Source of the DNA: Burkholderia dolosa
GTDB lineage: Bacteria > Pseudomonadota > Gammaproteobacteria > Burkholderiales > Burkholderiaceae
Direction of reading: 5' to 3'
DNA: 64,000 nucleotides
Assembly: GCF_902499135.1 (NCBI RefSeq)
Contig: NZ_CABVPR010000010.1
Coordinates: 45,075-109,074 of the forward strand
Positions 9,272 through 20,501 of this stretch are shown piece by piece (within the stretch, counting starts at the first letter, position 1; each line of letters opens with the position of its first letter). The position numbers were made by a program, and so were the translations under genes. The notes under the pieces were generated by a model. The model did not search any database and was not told where the DNA came from. It worked only from the letters and a program-made list of their open reading frames with translations.

Positions 9272-10984
9272 TTACTGGTTCTGGCCGTCGAGCTTGGCCT
9301 TCAGCAGCGCGCCGAGGTTGGTCGTACCCGTCGCGGCAGCGCTGGTGTCGGCTTGCAGGCCGCGGATCGCTTCCTGCTGCTCGGCCGAATCCTTCGCCTT
9401 GATCGACAGGTTGATGCCGCGCGACTTGCGATCGATGTTGATCACCATCGCGTTGACCTTGTCGCCTTCCTTCAGCACGTTGCGTGCGTCTTCGACGCGA
9501 TCCTGCGAAATTTCCGACGCACGCAGGTAGCCTTCGACGTCGCCCGTCAACGTGATGACCGCACCCTTCGCGTCGACCGACTTCACGACGCCGTCGACCA
9601 GCGAGCCCTTGTCGTTCATTGCAACGTAGTTGCTGAACGGGTCGCCTTCGAGCTGCTTGATGCCGAGCGAAATGCGCTCCTTCTCGACGTCGATGCCGAG
9701 CACGACCGCCTCGACTTCGTCGCCCTTCTTGTACTTGCGAACGGCTTCTTCGCCGGCTTCGCTCCACGACAGGTCCGACAGGTGGACCAGGCCGTCGATG
9801 CCGCCCGGCAGACCGATGAACACGCCGAAGTCGGTGATCGACTTGATCGCGCCCGTGATCTTGTCGCCCTTCTTGAAGTTGCGGCTGAAGTCATCCCACG
9901 GATTCGGCTTGCACTGCTTCATGCCGAGGCTGATACGACGACGGTCTTCGTCGATCTCGAGCACCATGACTTCGACTTCGTCGCCGAGCTGGACAACCTT
10001 CGACGGTGCGACGTTCTTGTTCGTCCAGTCCATTTCCGACACGTGGACGAGGCCTTCGATGCCCGATTCCACTTCGACGAATGCGCCGTAGTCGGTGATG
10101 TTCGTGACCTTGCCGAACAGGCGCGTGCCCGACGGGTAGCGGCGCGAGATGCCTTCCCACGGATCGTCGCCCAGTTGCTTGATGCCCAGCGACACGCGGT
10201 TCTTTTCCTGGTCGAACTTGAGGATCTTCGCGGTGACTTCCTGGCCGACCGACAGGACTTCGCTCGGGTGACGCACGCGGCGCCATGCGATGTCGGTGAT
10301 GTGCAGCAGGCCGTCGATGCCGCCGAGGTCAACGAACGCACCGTAGTCGGTGATGTTCTTGACCACGCCGTTGACGATCGCGCCTTCCTTCAGCGTCTCG
10401 AGCAGCTTCGCGCGCTCTTCGCCCTGCGTCGCTTCGATCACGGCACGACGCGACAGCACGACGTTGTTGCGCTTGCGGTCGAGCTTGATCACGCGGAATT
10501 CGAGCGTCTTGCCTTCGTACGGGGTCGTGTCCTTCACCGGACGCGTGTCGACCAGCGAACCCGGCAGGAACGCGCGGATGCCATTGACCATCACGGTCAT
10601 GCCGCCCTTCACCTTGCCGGTGATCGTGCCGGTGACGAGTTCGTTGTTGTCGAGGGCCTTTTCCAGCGACAGCCACGATGCAAGGCGCTTCGCCTTGTCG
10701 CGCGACAGGATCGTGTCGCCGTAGCCGTTTTCGAGTGCGTCGATCGCGACGGACACGAAATCGCCCGCCTGCACCTCAACCTCGCCCTGATCGTTCAGGA
10801 ATTCCTCGATCGGAATGTAAGCCTCGGACTTCAGGCCTGCATTGACGACCACGAAGTTGTGGTCGACGCGCACGACTTCGGCGGAGATCACTTCGCCGGC
10901 GCGCATGTCTTGGCGGGTCAGCGACTCTTCGAACAGAGCCGCAAAGGATTCGGTATTCGGGTTGGAGGTTTGCAGGTCGGACAT
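9272..10984 (-). CDS. rpsA: 30S ribosomal protein S1
   Basis: A 570-residue RNA-binding ribosomal protein needed for mRNA recruitment. Six S1 (OB-fold) domains are visible, recognised by repeated signatures such as [21 protein letters not shown] and [23 protein letters not shown] use the ATG at 10984 ([14 protein letters not shown]), which matches other S1 proteins; the frame extends 26 codons further without support. It lies 141 bases after cmk and 22 bases before ihfB. S1 is usually autoregulated through its own leader; I could not define the element here. Confidence 0.96.
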   Translation of the reverse strand: MSDLQTSNPNTESFAALFEESLTRQDMRAGEVISAEVVRVDHNFVVVNAGLKSEAYIPIEEFLNDQGEVEVQAGDFVSVAIDALENGYGDTILSRDKAKRLASWLSLEKALDNNELVTGTITGKVKGGMTVMVNGIRAFLPGSLVDTRPVKDTTPYEGKTLEFRVIKLDRKRNNVVLSRRAVIEATQGEERAKLLETLKEGAIVNGVVKNITDYGAFVDLGGIDGLLHITDIAWRRVRHPSEVLSVGQEVTAKILKFDQEKNRVSLGIKQLGDDPWEGISRRYPSGTRLFGKVTNITDYGAFVEVESGIEGLVHVSEMDWTNKNVAPSKVVQLGDEVEVMVLEIDEDRRRISLGMKQCKPNPWDDFSRNFKKGDKITGAIKSITDFGVFIGLPGGIDGLVHLSDLSWSEAGEEAVRKYKKGDEVEAVVLGIDVEKERISLGIKQLEGDPFSNYVAMNDKGSLVDGVVKSVDAKGAVITLTGDVEGYLRASEISQDRVEDARNVLKEGDKVNAMVINIDRKSRGINLSIKAKDSAEQQEAIRGLQADTSAAATGTTNLGALLKAKLDGQNQ

Positions 10985-11125
10985 AAAAATCGGTTTGTGC
11001 GTGGATCGCAGAGCCGCGCCGGCCGGAATGGCAGGCTGAAAGGGCCAGAGCGAAGACCACACGGGGTTAAGGGTTCAACACACACTCCGCGCTTTCGCAC
11101 GGAGCACCTACTGCCGCCCGCCTTC

Positions 11126-11812
11126 TCAGGCGGGCTGGCCGAGCGCCCGATACCACTGCAGCACCTGATCGACCGCCTCGTCGACCGAGAGCGCCGAAGT
11201 ATCGAGCAACTGGGCGTCTGCCGCGGGCTTCAGCGGCGCGGCCGCGCGATTGCTGTCGCGCGCGTCGCGTTCACGCAGATCCCGGAGCAAGTCATCTATA
11301 TTAGCAGAAAAACCTTTTTGCATCAATTGCTTATGCCGTCTGGCCGCGCGGGCCTCGGCGCTGGCCGTCAGGAACACCTTGAGCACGGCGTCCGGGAAGA
11401 TCACGGTGCCCATGTCGCGACCGTCGGCAACGAGGCCCGGCGTCTTGCGGAATGCGCGCTGGCGCGCGATCAGCGCGATGCGCACCGGGCCGTGCACCGC
11501 GATCGCCGATGCGCGGTTGCCGATCTCCTCCGCGCGGATTTCGTTCGACACGTCGACGCCGTCGAGCTGCGCGCAGCCTTCGCGGAACGTGATATGGAGA
11601 TCGTCGATCAGCTTCACAAGGGCATCGATGTCTTCCGGCGCAATGCCGTAGCGCACGCTCGCGAGCGCCGCGAGCCGGTACAGCGCACCGCTGTCGAGCA
11701 GATGGAAGCCGAGGTGCGCGGCGACCAGCGCCGCAACGGTGCCCTTGCCGGAAGCGGTCGGGCCGTCGATCGTGATGACGGGAGTCGGGTGAAAGGGTCG
11801 GGTCGATTTCAT
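11126..11812 (-). CDS. cmk: Cytidylate kinase
   Basis: A 228-residue nucleoside monophosphate kinase converting CMP/dCMP to the diphosphates. The P-loop is [13 protein letters not shown] at the N-terminus, and [13 protein letters not shown] and the lid segment [11 protein letters not shown] follow. Start at ATG 11812 leaves 11 bases after the aroA stop, so translation is probably coupled. The order aroA-cmk-rpsA is widely conserved. Confidence 0.95.
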   Translation of the reverse strand: MKSTRPFHPTPVITIDGPTASGKGTVAALVAAHLGFHLLDSGALYRLAALASVRYGIAPEDIDALVKLIDDLHITFREGCAQLDGVDVSNEIRAEEIGNRASAIAVHGPVRIALIARQRAFRKTPGLVADGRDMGTVIFPDAVLKVFLTASAEARAARRHKQLMQKGFSANIDDLLRDLRERDARDSNRAAAPLKPAADAQLLDTSALSVDEAVDQVLQWYRALGQPA

Positions 11813-11823
11813 CGGGCAGTCGG

Positions 11824-13128
11824 TCAGGCCTTCGCGAGCGCGGCGAAGCGGTCGAAATAGTCGGGGAACGTCTTGCCGACGCACTTCGGATCGTTGATCC
11901 GCACCGGCACGCCGCCCAGGCTGACGAGCGAGAAGCACATCGCCATCCGATGATCGTCGTACGTATCGATCGCCGCGTTCGGCGTGAGCGCGGCGGGCGG
12001 CGTGACGACGAGATAGTCGGCGCCCTCTTCGACCGTCGCGCCGACCTTGCGCAGTTCCGTCGCCATCGCCGCGATGCGGTCGGTCTCCTTCACGCGCCAG
12101 CTTGCGATGTTGCGCAGCGTGCTCGTGCCGCTCGCGAACAGCGCGGCGACCGCGATCGTCATCGCCGCATCGGGAATCAGGTTGAAGTCCATGTCGATCG
12201 GCTCGAGCTTGCCGTGGTCGTGGCCGATACCACGCACTTCGATCCAGTCGTCGCCCATCGTCACGTTTGCACCCATCTGCATCAGCGCGTTCGCGAAACC
12301 CACGTCGCCCTGGATGCTCGCGCGCCCGACGCCTTCGACCCTGAGCGGACCGCCGCCCAGCGCACCGGCCGCGAGGAAGTACGACGCCGACGATGCATCG
12401 CCTTCGACCATGATCCGCCCCGGCGACCGGTAGCGGACGCCCGCGGGCACGGTAAAGCGCTGCCAGCCGTCGCGTTCGACGACCACGCCGAAACGCTCCA
12501 TCAGACGGATCGTGATGTCGATGTACGGCTTCGAGATCAGCTCGCCGTCGACTTCGACGACGATCTTTCCGTCCTTCGCCTTCACGAGCGGCAGCGTCAT
12601 CAGCAGCGCGGTGAGGAACTGGCTCGACACGTCGCCGCGCACCCGGATCGACGCGTCGACCGCGATCGTCGCGGGCCGGATACGCAGCGGCGGATAGCCG
12701 GCATTCTGTTCATAGTCGATTCGAGCGCCGATCTGACGCAGCCCGTCGACGAGATCGCCGATCGGCCGCTCGTGCATCCGGGGTACGCCGTGCACGCGAT
12801 AGTCGCCGCCGTTCACCGCGAGCGCCGCCGTCAGCGGCCGCACGGCCGTGCCCGCGTTGCCGAGGAACAGATCGGCCGTCTTCGCGGTGAATGCGCCGCG
12901 CGTGCCGGTGACCACGCACGTGTCGCGATCGCGCGCGAGCTTTACGCCGAGCTTGGCGAGCGCATCGAGCATCACGCGCGTGTCGTCGGAGTCGAGCAGG
13001 TTGGTGATCGTCGTGTCGCCTTCGGCGAGCGCCGCGAGCAGCAGCACGCGGTTCGAAATGCTCTTCGAGCCGGGCAGGCGCACGGTGCCCGATGCGCTGG
13101 AGTACGGGCCGAGATCGAGATAGTCCAT
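11824..13128 (-). CDS. aroA: 3-phosphoshikimate 1-carboxyvinyltransferase (EPSP synthase)
   Basis: A 434-residue shikimate-pathway enzyme joining phosphoenolpyruvate to shikimate 3-phosphate. The two signatures are present: [21 protein letters not shown] with [12 protein letters not shown], and the C-terminal [20 protein letters not shown]. The motif [13 protein letters not shown] is the class I (glyphosate-sensitive) pattern, since the glycine and proline positions are the usual ones. It follows tyrA by 13 bases and precedes cmk by 11, so all three are likely one transcript. Confidence 0.96.
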   Translation of the reverse strand: MDYLDLGPYSSASGTVRLPGSKSISNRVLLLAALAEGDTTITNLLDSDDTRVMLDALAKLGVKLARDRDTCVVTGTRGAFTAKTADLFLGNAGTAVRPLTAALAVNGGDYRVHGVPRMHERPIGDLVDGLRQIGARIDYEQNAGYPPLRIRPATIAVDASIRVRGDVSSQFLTALLMTLPLVKAKDGKIVVEVDGELISKPYIDITIRLMERFGVVVERDGWQRFTVPAGVRYRSPGRIMVEGDASSASYFLAAGALGGGPLRVEGVGRASIQGDVGFANALMQMGANVTMGDDWIEVRGIGHDHGKLEPIDMDFNLIPDAAMTIAVAALFASGTSTLRNIASWRVKETDRIAAMATELRKVGATVEEGADYLVVTPPAALTPNAAIDTYDDHRMAMCFSLVSLGGVPVRINDPKCVGKTFPDYFDRFAALAKA

Positions 13129-13141
13129 GGGAATCGTCCTG

Positions 13142-14068
13142 TTATTTCTTCACCGCTTCGGCAGCGGTCTTGCCGCCGCGTTCCTGCCACGCGCTGCGGG
13201 CCGCGCGCGAGCGTGCGAACACCGCTTCCAGCGCTGCGCCGTCGCCCGCGTCGATCGCCGCGCGCAGTCGCTCGAGCACGCGCATGTAGCCGTCGAGCTC
13301 GTCGAGCAGCGCCGCGCGGTTCGCCACGCACACGTCGCGCCACATCTCGGGGCTCGACGCGGCAATGCGCGTGAAGTCGCGAAACCCGCCCGCCGCATAC
13401 GAGAATTTCAGCTCCGCGTCCGCCTCGCCGAGAATCTGCTCGACGAGTGCGAAGGACAGCACGTGCGGCAGGTGACTGATCGACGCGAACACGCGATCGT
13501 GCTGCTCGGTGCTCATCGTGCGCACGTCGGCGCCGGTCGCCCGCCACATTGCGTCGATCCGCGCGACCGATTCGCGTGCGTTCTCGGACAGCGGACACAG
13601 CACGACGTTGCGGCCGACGTACAGGTCCGGCAGCGCCGCCTCGACGCCGCTCGACTCGCGCCCGGCGATCGGGTGGCCCGGCACGAACTGCGCGATCCGC
13701 GCGCCGAGCGCATCACGCGCGGCCGCGACGACGTCCGATTTGGTGCTGCCCGCGTCGGTGACGATCGTCGCGCCGTCGAGCCACGGCGCAATGCGCGCGA
13801 GCAGCGGCCCCGTCTGCGCGACGGGCGCCGCGAGCAGCACGAGATCGGCGCCCGCCAGCGCATCGCGCAGCTGCGCATCGTCGTCGAGCGCAGCCGCGCG
13901 GTCGATCACGCCGAGCGACAGCGCGCGCTCGACCGACGCCCGTGAACGCCCGACGCCGACGATCTCGCCCGCACCGCCCGACGCGCGCTCGCGCAGTGCG
14001 CGCGCCAGCGATCCGCCGATCAGGCCGACGCCGAAGATGACCAGTTTGTTGAATGCAAAGCCTGACAC
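13142..14068 (-). CDS. tyrA: Prephenate dehydrogenase
   Basis: NAD(P)-dependent enzyme of tyrosine synthesis, about 308 residues. The Rossmann motif [13 protein letters not shown] is at the N-terminus; [14 protein letters not shown] and [12 protein letters not shown] carry the substrate-binding His and Ser residues of the family. There is no chorismate mutase domain and no C-terminal ACT domain. I prefer the GTG at 14068 (product [13 protein letters not shown] after initiator reading); another GTG at 14131 is in frame and would add 21 residues. It is followed closely by aroA. In several related bacteria a hisC gene lies between pheA and tyrA; here only about 185 bases separate them. Confidence 0.92.
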   Translation of the reverse strand: MSGFAFNKLVIFGVGLIGGSLARALRERASGGAGEIVGVGRSRASVERALSLGVIDRAAALDDDAQLRDALAGADLVLLAAPVAQTGPLLARIAPWLDGATIVTDAGSTKSDVVAAARDALGARIAQFVPGHPIAGRESSGVEAALPDLYVGRNVVLCPLSENARESVARIDAMWRATGADVRTMSTEQHDRVFASISHLPHVLSFALVEQILGEADAELKFSYAAGGFRDFTRIAASSPEMWRDVCVANRAALLDELDGYMRVLERLRAAIDAGDGAALEAVFARSRAARSAWQERGGKTAAEAVKK

Positions 14069-14252
14069 GACATGAGCCAAGTGACGCGCACAGAGCACTC
14101 CCCGCGCGCGGAATTCCAGATCCCGGGTCACGGGCCCGCATCCGGCGCAGTGTGCGCCGGGTGCGGCCCGAACCCGCCTTCGGCAGCGCCGATCGGCCTG
14201 CCCTGCCCGCGTTGCCGCGACGTCTGCGTGTCGCAGCGCCGGGCCGCTGCGT

Positions 14253-15335
14253 TCAGCGTGCGCGCGGATACGAACCGAGTATCTTCAGAAACGCGGCCTT
14301 CTGGCCGAGCTCGGCGAGCGCGGCCGCGACCGCCGCATCGTCCCGATGCCCTTCGATGTCGATGTAGAAGTAGTACTCCCACGTGCCGACGCGCGCCGGG
14401 CGCGACTCGAAGCGCGTCATCGACACGCCGTGCCGCGCGAGCGGCTCGAGCAGCTTGAACACCGCGCCGGGCTCGTTCTTCACCGACACGATCAGCGACG
14501 TCTGATCGTGCCCGCTCGGTCCGGCCGGCTGCTTGCCGACGATCACGAACCGCGTGCGGTTGTGCGGATCGTCCTGAATCAGCGAGAACGCGATCTGCAA
14601 CCCGTAGTGCGCCGCCGCGCGATCGCCGGCGATCGCCGCGACGCCCGGGTCGGCCGCTGCGAGGCGCGCGGCCTCCGCGTTGCTCGCCACGGCCTGCCGC
14701 TCGAGTTGCGGCGCATTCGCGGCCAGCCACTGCTGGCATTGCGCGAGCGCCTGCGCATGCGCGCATACGCGCGTGACCCCGTCGAGCGTGCCGCTCTGCG
14801 TGAGCAGGTTGTGATGGATCGGCAGCGCGAGCTCGCCGCTGATCAGCAGTTGCGTCTGCAGCAGCAGGTCGAGCGTGCGTGACACCGCGCCTTCGGTCGA
14901 ATTTTCGACCGGCGCGATGCCGAATGCGGCCGCGCCCGCTTCGACCGAGCGGAACACCTCGTCGATCGACGGACACGGCAGTCCTTCGATCGACTGGCCG
15001 AAATACTCGAACATCGCCTGTTCGCTGTACGTGCCGACCGGCCCGAGGAACGCGACGTGGATCGTCTGCTCGAGCGCACGGCTCGCGGCCATGATCTCGC
15101 GCCAGATCGCGCTGATATGCTCGCTCGCGAGCGGACCCTCGCTCATGTCCTGCAATCGCGCGATCACCTGCAGCTCGCGCTCCGGCCGGAACACCGGCGC
15201 GTTGAAGTGCTTCTTGACCTCGCCCACCTCCAGCGCCACCGCGGCACGCTGGTTCAGCAGCGCGATCAGTTGCGCGTCGATCGCATCGATGCGATCGCGC
15301 AGCGGTTTCAGGCGGGAATTCAGTTCGTCGTCCAT
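14253..15335 (-). CDS. pheA: Bifunctional chorismate mutase / prephenate dehydratase
   Basis: A 360-residue enzyme of phenylalanine synthesis. Residues 1-90 form an AroQ chorismate mutase (LKPLRDRIDAIDAQLIALLNQRA). The dehydratase follows with FLGPVGTYSEQA and the catalytic ENSTEGAVSRTLD. The C-terminal ACT regulatory domain contains GAVFKLLEPLARHGVSMTRF then the ESRP motif, so feedback inhibition by phenylalanine is expected. It lies 33 bases after serC. No leader-peptide attenuator is evident upstream. Confidence 0.96.
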   Translation of the reverse strand: MDDELNSRLKPLRDRIDAIDAQLIALLNQRAAVALEVGEVKKHFNAPVFRPERELQVIARLQDMSEGPLASEHISAIWREIMAASRALEQTIHVAFLGPVGTYSEQAMFEYFGQSIEGLPCPSIDEVFRSVEAGAAAFGIAPVENSTEGAVSRTLDLLLQTQLLISGELALPIHHNLLTQSGTLDGVTRVCAHAQALAQCQQWLAANAPQLERQAVASNAEAARLAAADPGVAAIAGDRAAAHYGLQIAFSLIQDDPHNRTRFVIVGKQPAGPSGHDQTSLIVSVKNEPGAVFKLLEPLARHGVSMTRFESRPARVGTWEYYFYIDIEGHRDDAAVAAALAELGQKAAFLKILGSYPRAR

Positions 15336-15368
15336 GCGTAGTTGCCGTGCTGTTGAGCAGCGTCGCCG

Positions 15369-16451
15369 TCAGGCGCTGCGCTGCTCGAAGTCCTTCATGT
15401 ACTCGACGAGCGCCTTCACGCCCGCGAGCGGCACCGCGTTGTAGATCGACGCCCGCATGCCGCCGACGGACTTGTGGCCCTTCAGCTGCAGCAGCCCGCG
15501 CGCCTTTGCGCCGGCAAGGAAGTCTTCGTTGCGCGTTTCGTCGGCCAGGAAAAACGGCACGTTCATCCGCGAACGCGCCGCCGGCTCGACCTTGTTCAGA
15601 TAGAAGCTGCTCGCATCGATCGTGTCGTAGAGCAGCTTCGCCTTCTCGATGTTGCGGGCCTCGATCGCCTCGAGCCCGCCCTGCCGCTTCAGCCACTGGA
15701 ACACGAGGCCCGCGATGTAGATCGCGTAGGTGGGCGGCGTGTTGTACAGCGAGTTGTTCGCGGCGACAGTCTTCCATTCGAATGCGGACGGGCAGATCGA
15801 CAATGCGCGATCGAGAAGATCCTCGCGGACGATCACGACCGTCACGCCGGCCATCCCGATGTTCTTCTGCGCGCCGCCGAACAGCACGCCGTATTTCGCG
15901 ACGTCCATCGGGCGCGACAGGATGTGCGACGACACGTCGGCGACGAGCGGCACGTCGCCGAGATCGGGAATCTCGAACGTCTCGACGCCGTCGATCGTCT
16001 CGTTCGTGCACAGATGCACGTAGGCGGGATCGTCCGACAGCTGCCACTCGGCGTACGCAGGCGCACGCGTGAAGCCGTCGGCCGTCTTGCCGGTCGCGGC
16101 CAGATGCGGCGCGCCGTACTTCTTCGCTTCGTTGAACGACTTCTGCGACCACGAGCCGGTCACGACGAAGTCGGCGGTCTTGCGTGCGCCGAGCAGGTTC
16201 ATCGGCACGATTGCATTCTCCGCAATGCCGCCGCCCTGCAGGAACAGGATCCGATGGCTCGCCGGCACGTCGAGCAGCTCACGCAGGTCGGCCAGCGCGG
16301 CCTCGTGGATCGACATGAACTCCTTGCCGCGATGGCTCATCTCCATCACGCTCATGCCGCTGCCGTGCCAGTCGAGCATTTCGTCGGCAGCCTGCCGCAG
16401 CACTTCTTCGGGCAGCGCCGCGGGGCCGGCGGAGAAATTAAAGACGCGCAT
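15369..16451 (-). CDS. serC: Phosphoserine aminotransferase
   Basis: PLP enzyme of 360 residues converting 3-phosphohydroxypyruvate to phosphoserine (serine) and acting in pyridoxal phosphate synthesis. The N-terminus [18 protein letters not shown] is typical, and the PLP lysine is in [16 protein letters not shown]. Start chosen at ATG 16451 by this N-terminus; the upstream 33 in-frame codons are unlike the family. It heads the serC-pheA-tyrA-aroA-cmk run. Confidence 0.96.
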   Translation of the reverse strand: MRVFNFSAGPAALPEEVLRQAADEMLDWHGSGMSVMEMSHRGKEFMSIHEAALADLRELLDVPASHRILFLQGGGIAENAIVPMNLLGARKTADFVVTGSWSQKSFNEAKKYGAPHLAATGKTADGFTRAPAYAEWQLSDDPAYVHLCTNETIDGVETFEIPDLGDVPLVADVSSHILSRPMDVAKYGVLFGGAQKNIGMAGVTVVIVREDLLDRALSICPSAFEWKTVAANNSLYNTPPTYAIYIAGLVFQWLKRQGGLEAIEARNIEKAKLLYDTIDASSFYLNKVEPAARSRMNVPFFLADETRNEDFLAGAKARGLLQLKGHKSVGGMRASIYNAVPLAGVKALVEYMKDFEQRSA

Positions 16452-16515
16452 CGTGAAAACCTCGGAGGGACGCGACCGGCGGCTTGCCGCCACATGTCGA
16501 TTGCAATCAGTCGCG

Positions 16516-16560
16516 CCAAAAAGGAAATGGCCGCTTGCGCTCGCGCGCAAACGGCCATTA
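16516..16560 (-). terminator. Probable terminator after the DUF2059 gene
   Basis: A long, nearly perfect inverted repeat (arms AATGGCCGcTTGCGC and GCGCAAaCGGCCATT, 16526-16559) is followed on the minus strand by CCTTTTTGG. It lies 64 bases beyond the stop at 16624. Confidence 0.65.
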
Positions 16561-16623
16561 TCGCACTGTCACCAGGCTCCCGCCAAACCCGGCCGGACGG
16601 CCGGGCGCGTGCCCGGAGACGGC

Positions 16624-17223
16624 TTACTTGCCCGGCTTGACTGCCGCGACTTCCTTGTCCGCCTGCGCACGCGTCGCCTGGATCGCCTGCGGCATGTACT
16701 TCTGCATCAGGCCGTTGACGACGTCACGACCGACCTGGTCCTGAACCTGGATGAACTTGCGGCCCGTCGGGCTCTTGTAGAACGTCGTCAGATCCTTGAT
16801 CTCCGACGTCGTGTAGTACTTCGCGTACGCGTCGTACTGAGCCGACATCGCGTCGTTCTGGAACTGCTGCGTGCCGAACACCTTGCCCGCGCCGTCGACC
16901 AGCTTCGGCACCGCGTTCTTCTGCAGCGTCGGCACGGCAGCCTGCTTCTGCTTGTCGTTCAGCGTCTTGTTCTCCGACAGCGCGTCCGACAGGATCGCCG
17001 GAACGAGCTGCTTTGCCTGCATCTCGGCGCTGTTGCCGATAGCCGACACGAGCTTCGGCGCGTCGATCGCGTCGAGCAGATCCTTGATCGCTGCCTTCTT
17101 GTCGGCGTCGATCGGCGCAGCTGCCGCGGGCGCAGCCGGTGCGGAATTCGACAGCGCCTGCGCCATCGCGAACGTCGGCACCAGTGCAGCCAGCAGAACC
17201 AGTTGCTTGAATTGCTTTTGCAT
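16624..17223 (-). CDS. DUF2059 domain secreted protein
   Basis: A 199-residue exported protein of unknown function. The signal peptide is MQKQFKQLVLLAALVPTFAMAQA; the C-terminal half matches the DUF2059 pattern of a helical domain ending in TTFYKSPTGRKFIQVQDQVG. An Ala/Pro linker follows the signal. Two adjacent ATG codons (17226 and 17223) are possible starts; an AAGGGAG ribosome site ends 5 bases before the second, so I take 17223. It lies 106 bases downstream of gyrA on the same strand and has its own terminator. Function unknown. Confidence 0.88.
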   Translation of the reverse strand: MQKQFKQLVLLAALVPTFAMAQALSNSAPAAPAAAAPIDADKKAAIKDLLDAIDAPKLVSAIGNSAEMQAKQLVPAILSDALSENKTLNDKQKQAAVPTLQKNAVPKLVDGAGKVFGTQQFQNDAMSAQYDAYAKYYTTSEIKDLTTFYKSPTGRKFIQVQDQVGRDVVNGLMQKYMPQAIQATRAQADKEVAAVKPGK

Positions 17224-17329
17224 CATCACTCCCTTGTGGAAATATGAATGGGTTCTCGCCGATCGCATCGCGCGGCGCTCACTACGTTGCGCGGCACGCG
17301 TGCGGCGGCTCGAGAGTCTCATCCGTTCT

Positions 17330-19933
17330 TCAGGCTTCGCCGTCCGACGCCTCGTCGGCTTCGCCATCGCCCTCTTCGGCCTCGGCAATCTGCTGCAGAC
17401 CCGAAAGCTTCGTACCCTCATCGAGACTGATGAGTGTAACACCTTGCGTCGCCCGTCCCATCTCGCGGATCTCGGAAACGCGCGTGCGAATCAACACGCC
17501 GGCCGTCGTGATCAGCATGATCTGATCTTCCGGATCGACGAGCGTCGCAGCGACGACCTTGCCGTTACGCTCGGAGGTCTGGATCGCGATCATACCCTTC
17601 GTGCCGCGGCCGTGACGCGTGTACTCGGTGATCGGCGTACGCTTGCCGAAGCCGTTCTCGGTTGCGGTGAGCACGGACTGCTCCTCGCTGCCCGCGACCA
17701 GCAGCGCGATGACCTGCTGCCCGTCCTCGAGCTGCATGCCGCGCACGCCGCGCGCTTCGCGGCCCATCGGACGCACGTCGTTCTCGTCGAAGCGCACGGC
17801 CTTGCCCGAATCGGAGAACAGCATCACGTCGTGCGCGCCGTCGGTGATCGACGCGCCGATCAGATAGTCGCCCTCGTCGAGGCCGACCGCGATGATGCCC
17901 TTCTTCATCGGACGGCTGAACGCTTCGAGCGGCGTCTTCTTGACCGTGCCGAGCGACGTCGCCATGAACACGAACTTGTCGGCCGAGAATTCCTTCACCG
18001 GCAGCACGACGTTGATCTTCTCGCCTTCCTGCAGCGGGAACATGTTGACGATCGGACGGCCGCGCGAGTTGCGCGAACCTTGCGGCACCTCGTAGACCTT
18101 GATCCAGTACACGCGACCGCGGTTCGAGAAGCACAGCATGTAGTCGTGCGTATTCGCGATGAAGAGCGTCTCGATCCAGTCGTCTTCCTTCATCTGCGTC
18201 GCCTGCTTGCCGCGGCCGCCGCGCTTCTGCGCGCGGTACTCCGACAGCGGCTGCGACTTCACGTAGCCGGCATGCGACATCGTGACGACCATGTCCTGCG
18301 GCGTGATCAGGTCTTCGGTATTCAGTTCGGTCGCGTTCAGCTCGATCCGCGAGCGGCGCGCATCGCCGAATTCGGCCTTCACCGTCGTCAGCTCGTCGCC
18401 GATCATCGTCGTGATGCGCTCCGGGCGCGCGAGGATGTCGAGCAGATCGGCGATCTGCGCCATCACTTCGCGATACTCGCCGATGATCTTGTCCTGCTCG
18501 AGGCCGGTCAGGCGCTGCAGACGCATCTGCAGGATTTCCTGCGCCTGCGTGTCGGACAACCTGTACAGCCCGTCGGCCTGCATCCCGTACGCCGGATTCA
18601 GCCCTTCCGGACGGTACGCGGCACGGCCGCCCGCCGCCGCGTTCTCGGATTCGGCGCGCGTCAGCATCTCGCGTACGAGCGACGAATCCCACGACTTCGT
18701 CATCAGCTCCTGCTTCGCGATCGGCGGCGTCGGCGCGGCCTTGATGATCGCGATGAACTCGTCGATGTTCGCGAGCGCGACCGCGAGACCTTCGAGCACG
18801 TGGCCGCGCTCGCGCGCCTTGCGCAGTTCGTAGATCGTGCGGCGCGTCAGCACTTCGCGCCGGTGCGACAGGAAGCACTGCAGGATTTCCTTCAGGTTCA
18901 GCAGCTTCGGCTGGCCGTCGACGAGCGCGACCATGTTCATGCCGAACGTGTCCTGCAGCTGCGTCGCCTTGTACAGGTTGTTCAGCACCACTTCCGGCAC
19001 TTCGCCGCGCTTGAGCTCGATCACGACCCGCATGCCGCTCTTGTCGGATTCGTCGCGGATATCGGAAATGCCTTCGAGCTTCTTCTCGTTGACGAGCTCG
19101 GCGATCCGCTCGAGCAGCGAGCGCTTGTTGACCTGGTACGGCAGCTCGTCGACGATGATCGCCATCCGCTGGCCGCGGTCGATCTCCTCGAAGTGCGTGG
19201 CCGCGCGCATCACGACGCGGCCGCGGCCGGTGCGGTAGCCGTCGCGCACGCCGGCGACGCCGTAGATGATGCCGGCCGTCGGGAAATCCGGCGCCGGGAT
19301 GATCTCGATCAGTTCGTCGACCGTCGCGTCGGGGTTGCTCAGCAGGTGCTGGCACGCGTCGACGACTTCGTTCAGGTTGTGCGGCGGAATGTTGGTCGCC
19401 ATGCCGACGGCGATGCCCGACGAGCCGTTGATCAGCAGGTTCGGGATCCGCGACGGCAGGACCGACGGCTGCGTTTCGTTGCCGTCGTAGTTCGGCTCGA
19501 AATCGACCGTTTCCTTGTCGATGTCGGCGAGCAGCTCGTGCCCGATCTTCGCCATGCGAATTTCGGTGTACCGCATCGCCGCCGCATTGTCGCCGTCGAT
19601 CGAGCCGAAGTTGCCCTGCCCGTCGATCAGCATGTAGCGCAGCGAGAAGTCCTGCGCCATCCGCACGATCGTGTGGTAGACCGCCGTGTCGCCGTGCGGG
19701 TGGTACTTACCGATCACGTCGCCGACGATACGCGCCGATTTCTTGTACGCGCGGTTCCAGTCGTTGTTCAGTTCGTGCATCGCGAACAGTACGCGCCGGT
19801 GCACGGGCTTCAGGCCATCGCGGACATCCGGAAGGGCACGTCCGACGATCACGCTCATCGCGTAATCGAGATACGAACGGCGCATTTCCTCCTCGAGGGA
19901 GGTGGGCAGGGTCTCTTTGGCGAATTGATCCAT
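17330..19933 (-). CDS. gyrA: DNA gyrase subunit A
   Basis: An 867-residue type II topoisomerase subunit. The catalytic tyrosine is Tyr122 in AMRYTEIRM; the GyrA-box in the C-terminal wrapping domain is QKRGGRGKQ; an acidic tail ([15 protein letters not shown]) ends the protein. The quinolone region reads [16 protein letters not shown]: position 83 is Thr, as is usual in Burkholderia, but position 87 is His (codon CAC at 19675-19673) where gyrases normally have Asp. Asp87 substitutions are known to give fluoroquinolone resistance, so this allele may be a selected one. About 570 bases separate it from divergent ompA. Confidence 0.97.
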   Translation of the reverse strand: MDQFAKETLPTSLEEEMRRSYLDYAMSVIVGRALPDVRDGLKPVHRRVLFAMHELNNDWNRAYKKSARIVGDVIGKYHPHGDTAVYHTIVRMAQDFSLRYMLIDGQGNFGSIDGDNAAAMRYTEIRMAKIGHELLADIDKETVDFEPNYDGNETQPSVLPSRIPNLLINGSSGIAVGMATNIPPHNLNEVVDACQHLLSNPDATVDELIEIIPAPDFPTAGIIYGVAGVRDGYRTGRGRVVMRAATHFEEIDRGQRMAIIVDELPYQVNKRSLLERIAELVNEKKLEGISDIRDESDKSGMRVVIELKRGEVPEVVLNNLYKATQLQDTFGMNMVALVDGQPKLLNLKEILQCFLSHRREVLTRRTIYELRKARERGHVLEGLAVALANIDEFIAIIKAAPTPPIAKQELMTKSWDSSLVREMLTRAESENAAAGGRAAYRPEGLNPAYGMQADGLYRLSDTQAQEILQMRLQRLTGLEQDKIIGEYREVMAQIADLLDILARPERITTMIGDELTTVKAEFGDARRSRIELNATELNTEDLITPQDMVVTMSHAGYVKSQPLSEYRAQKRGGRGKQATQMKEDDWIETLFIANTHDYMLCFSNRGRVYWIKVYEVPQGSRNSRGRPIVNMFPLQEGEKINVVLPVKEFSADKFVFMATSLGTVKKTPLEAFSRPMKKGIIAVGLDEGDYLIGASITDGAHDVMLFSDSGKAVRFDENDVRPMGREARGVRGMQLEDGQQVIALLVAGSEEQSVLTATENGFGKRTPITEYTRHGRGTKGMIAIQTSERNGKVVAATLVDPEDQIMLITTAGVLIRTRVSEIREMGRATQGVTLISLDEGTKLSGLQQIAEAEEGDGEADEASDGEA

Positions 19934-20086
19934 GTATCCGTATCGTTTCGGAGCGAAGACGGCGAACGCCTTTCGCGTGGGCGCTGCATGCGCAACGCAA
20001 CGCGAGATTCTAACATGCGCCCATCAGCCGCCAATTCGCCGGCCCACTATATGTAAACAGCAAAATCCGCGACGGCTTCGGTATCG

Positions 20087-20117
20087 CACATATCGGCACA
20101 TATCGCGACACGTATCG
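20087..20117. repeat. Three spaced CACRTATCG repeats upstream of gyrA
   Basis: Copies CACATATCG at 20087-20095 and 20097-20105 and CACGTATCG at 20109-20117 are spaced 10 and 12 bases, close to one helical turn. That spacing suggests a protein-binding array, but no factor is identified. Confidence 0.5.
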
Positions 20118-20416
20118 CGGTCGCGCTCGCCAGCTCCCGTCGTTCCTCCGGCCGCCCGTCCGTGACATCGGGCCGCTTCACGCACCCGGTTGGGGTTTGC
20201 CGTTTTTCTCTCGCATTCGCGAACCCACTCTTGACAATCATTGAAAGTTGCGGCAGGCCGGTGTTGCGCATGCACCACAAACGTCAAGGCGATCTTGGGG
20301 TGGGGAGGATTTTTTTTCGTAGGAAGGGAACGATATGGCAAAATGCCAACGCACTGAAAGTTAGACGCTGCTCGAAGTCTACACAGAGCGGTGCCGCGTT
20401 TTTTGTGCCGCACCAA

Positions 20417-20425
20417 TGTTATACT
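20417..20425 (+). promoter_or_regulatory. Probable extended -10 promoter of ompA
   Basis: TG-T-TATACT is an extended -10 element with no good -35 hexamer. Start of transcription would be about 70 bases before the ompA ATG. Confidence 0.5.
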
Positions 20426-20501
20426 TCGAGCAATGTATGACTTGTCACCGTCAACAGGCTCGCAGTAAACCTGCGGTAATCTCAATTTCGAGAGGAGAAA
20501 T

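Larger units (their letters stand above)
19934..20501. other. Divergent gyrA-ompA intergenic region
   Basis: 568 bases with no convincing gene. It is less GC-rich than its surroundings. It holds three spaced copies of a CAC(A/G)TATCG element (20087-20117), a TTGACA hexamer at 20231-20236 without a clear -10 partner, a T8 run near 20310, the probable ompA promoter near 20420, and a small CGCAG/CTGCG stem in the ompA leader (20461-20475). Confidence 0.6.

Noticed and set aside
8420-11860. Very long plus-strand frame (over 1100 codons) opposite ihfB, rpsA and cmk
   Set aside because: It mirrors three well-known genes and reads as a His/Arg/Val-rich antisense product, the usual shadow in GC-rich coding DNA.
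16871-20056. Plus-strand frame of about 1060 codons over gyrA
   Set aside because: Antisense to gyrA, with shadow-like composition and no ribosome site or domain.
20231-20259. TTGACA as a promoter in the gyrA-ompA region
   Set aside because: No acceptable -10 at 16-18 bases downstream.
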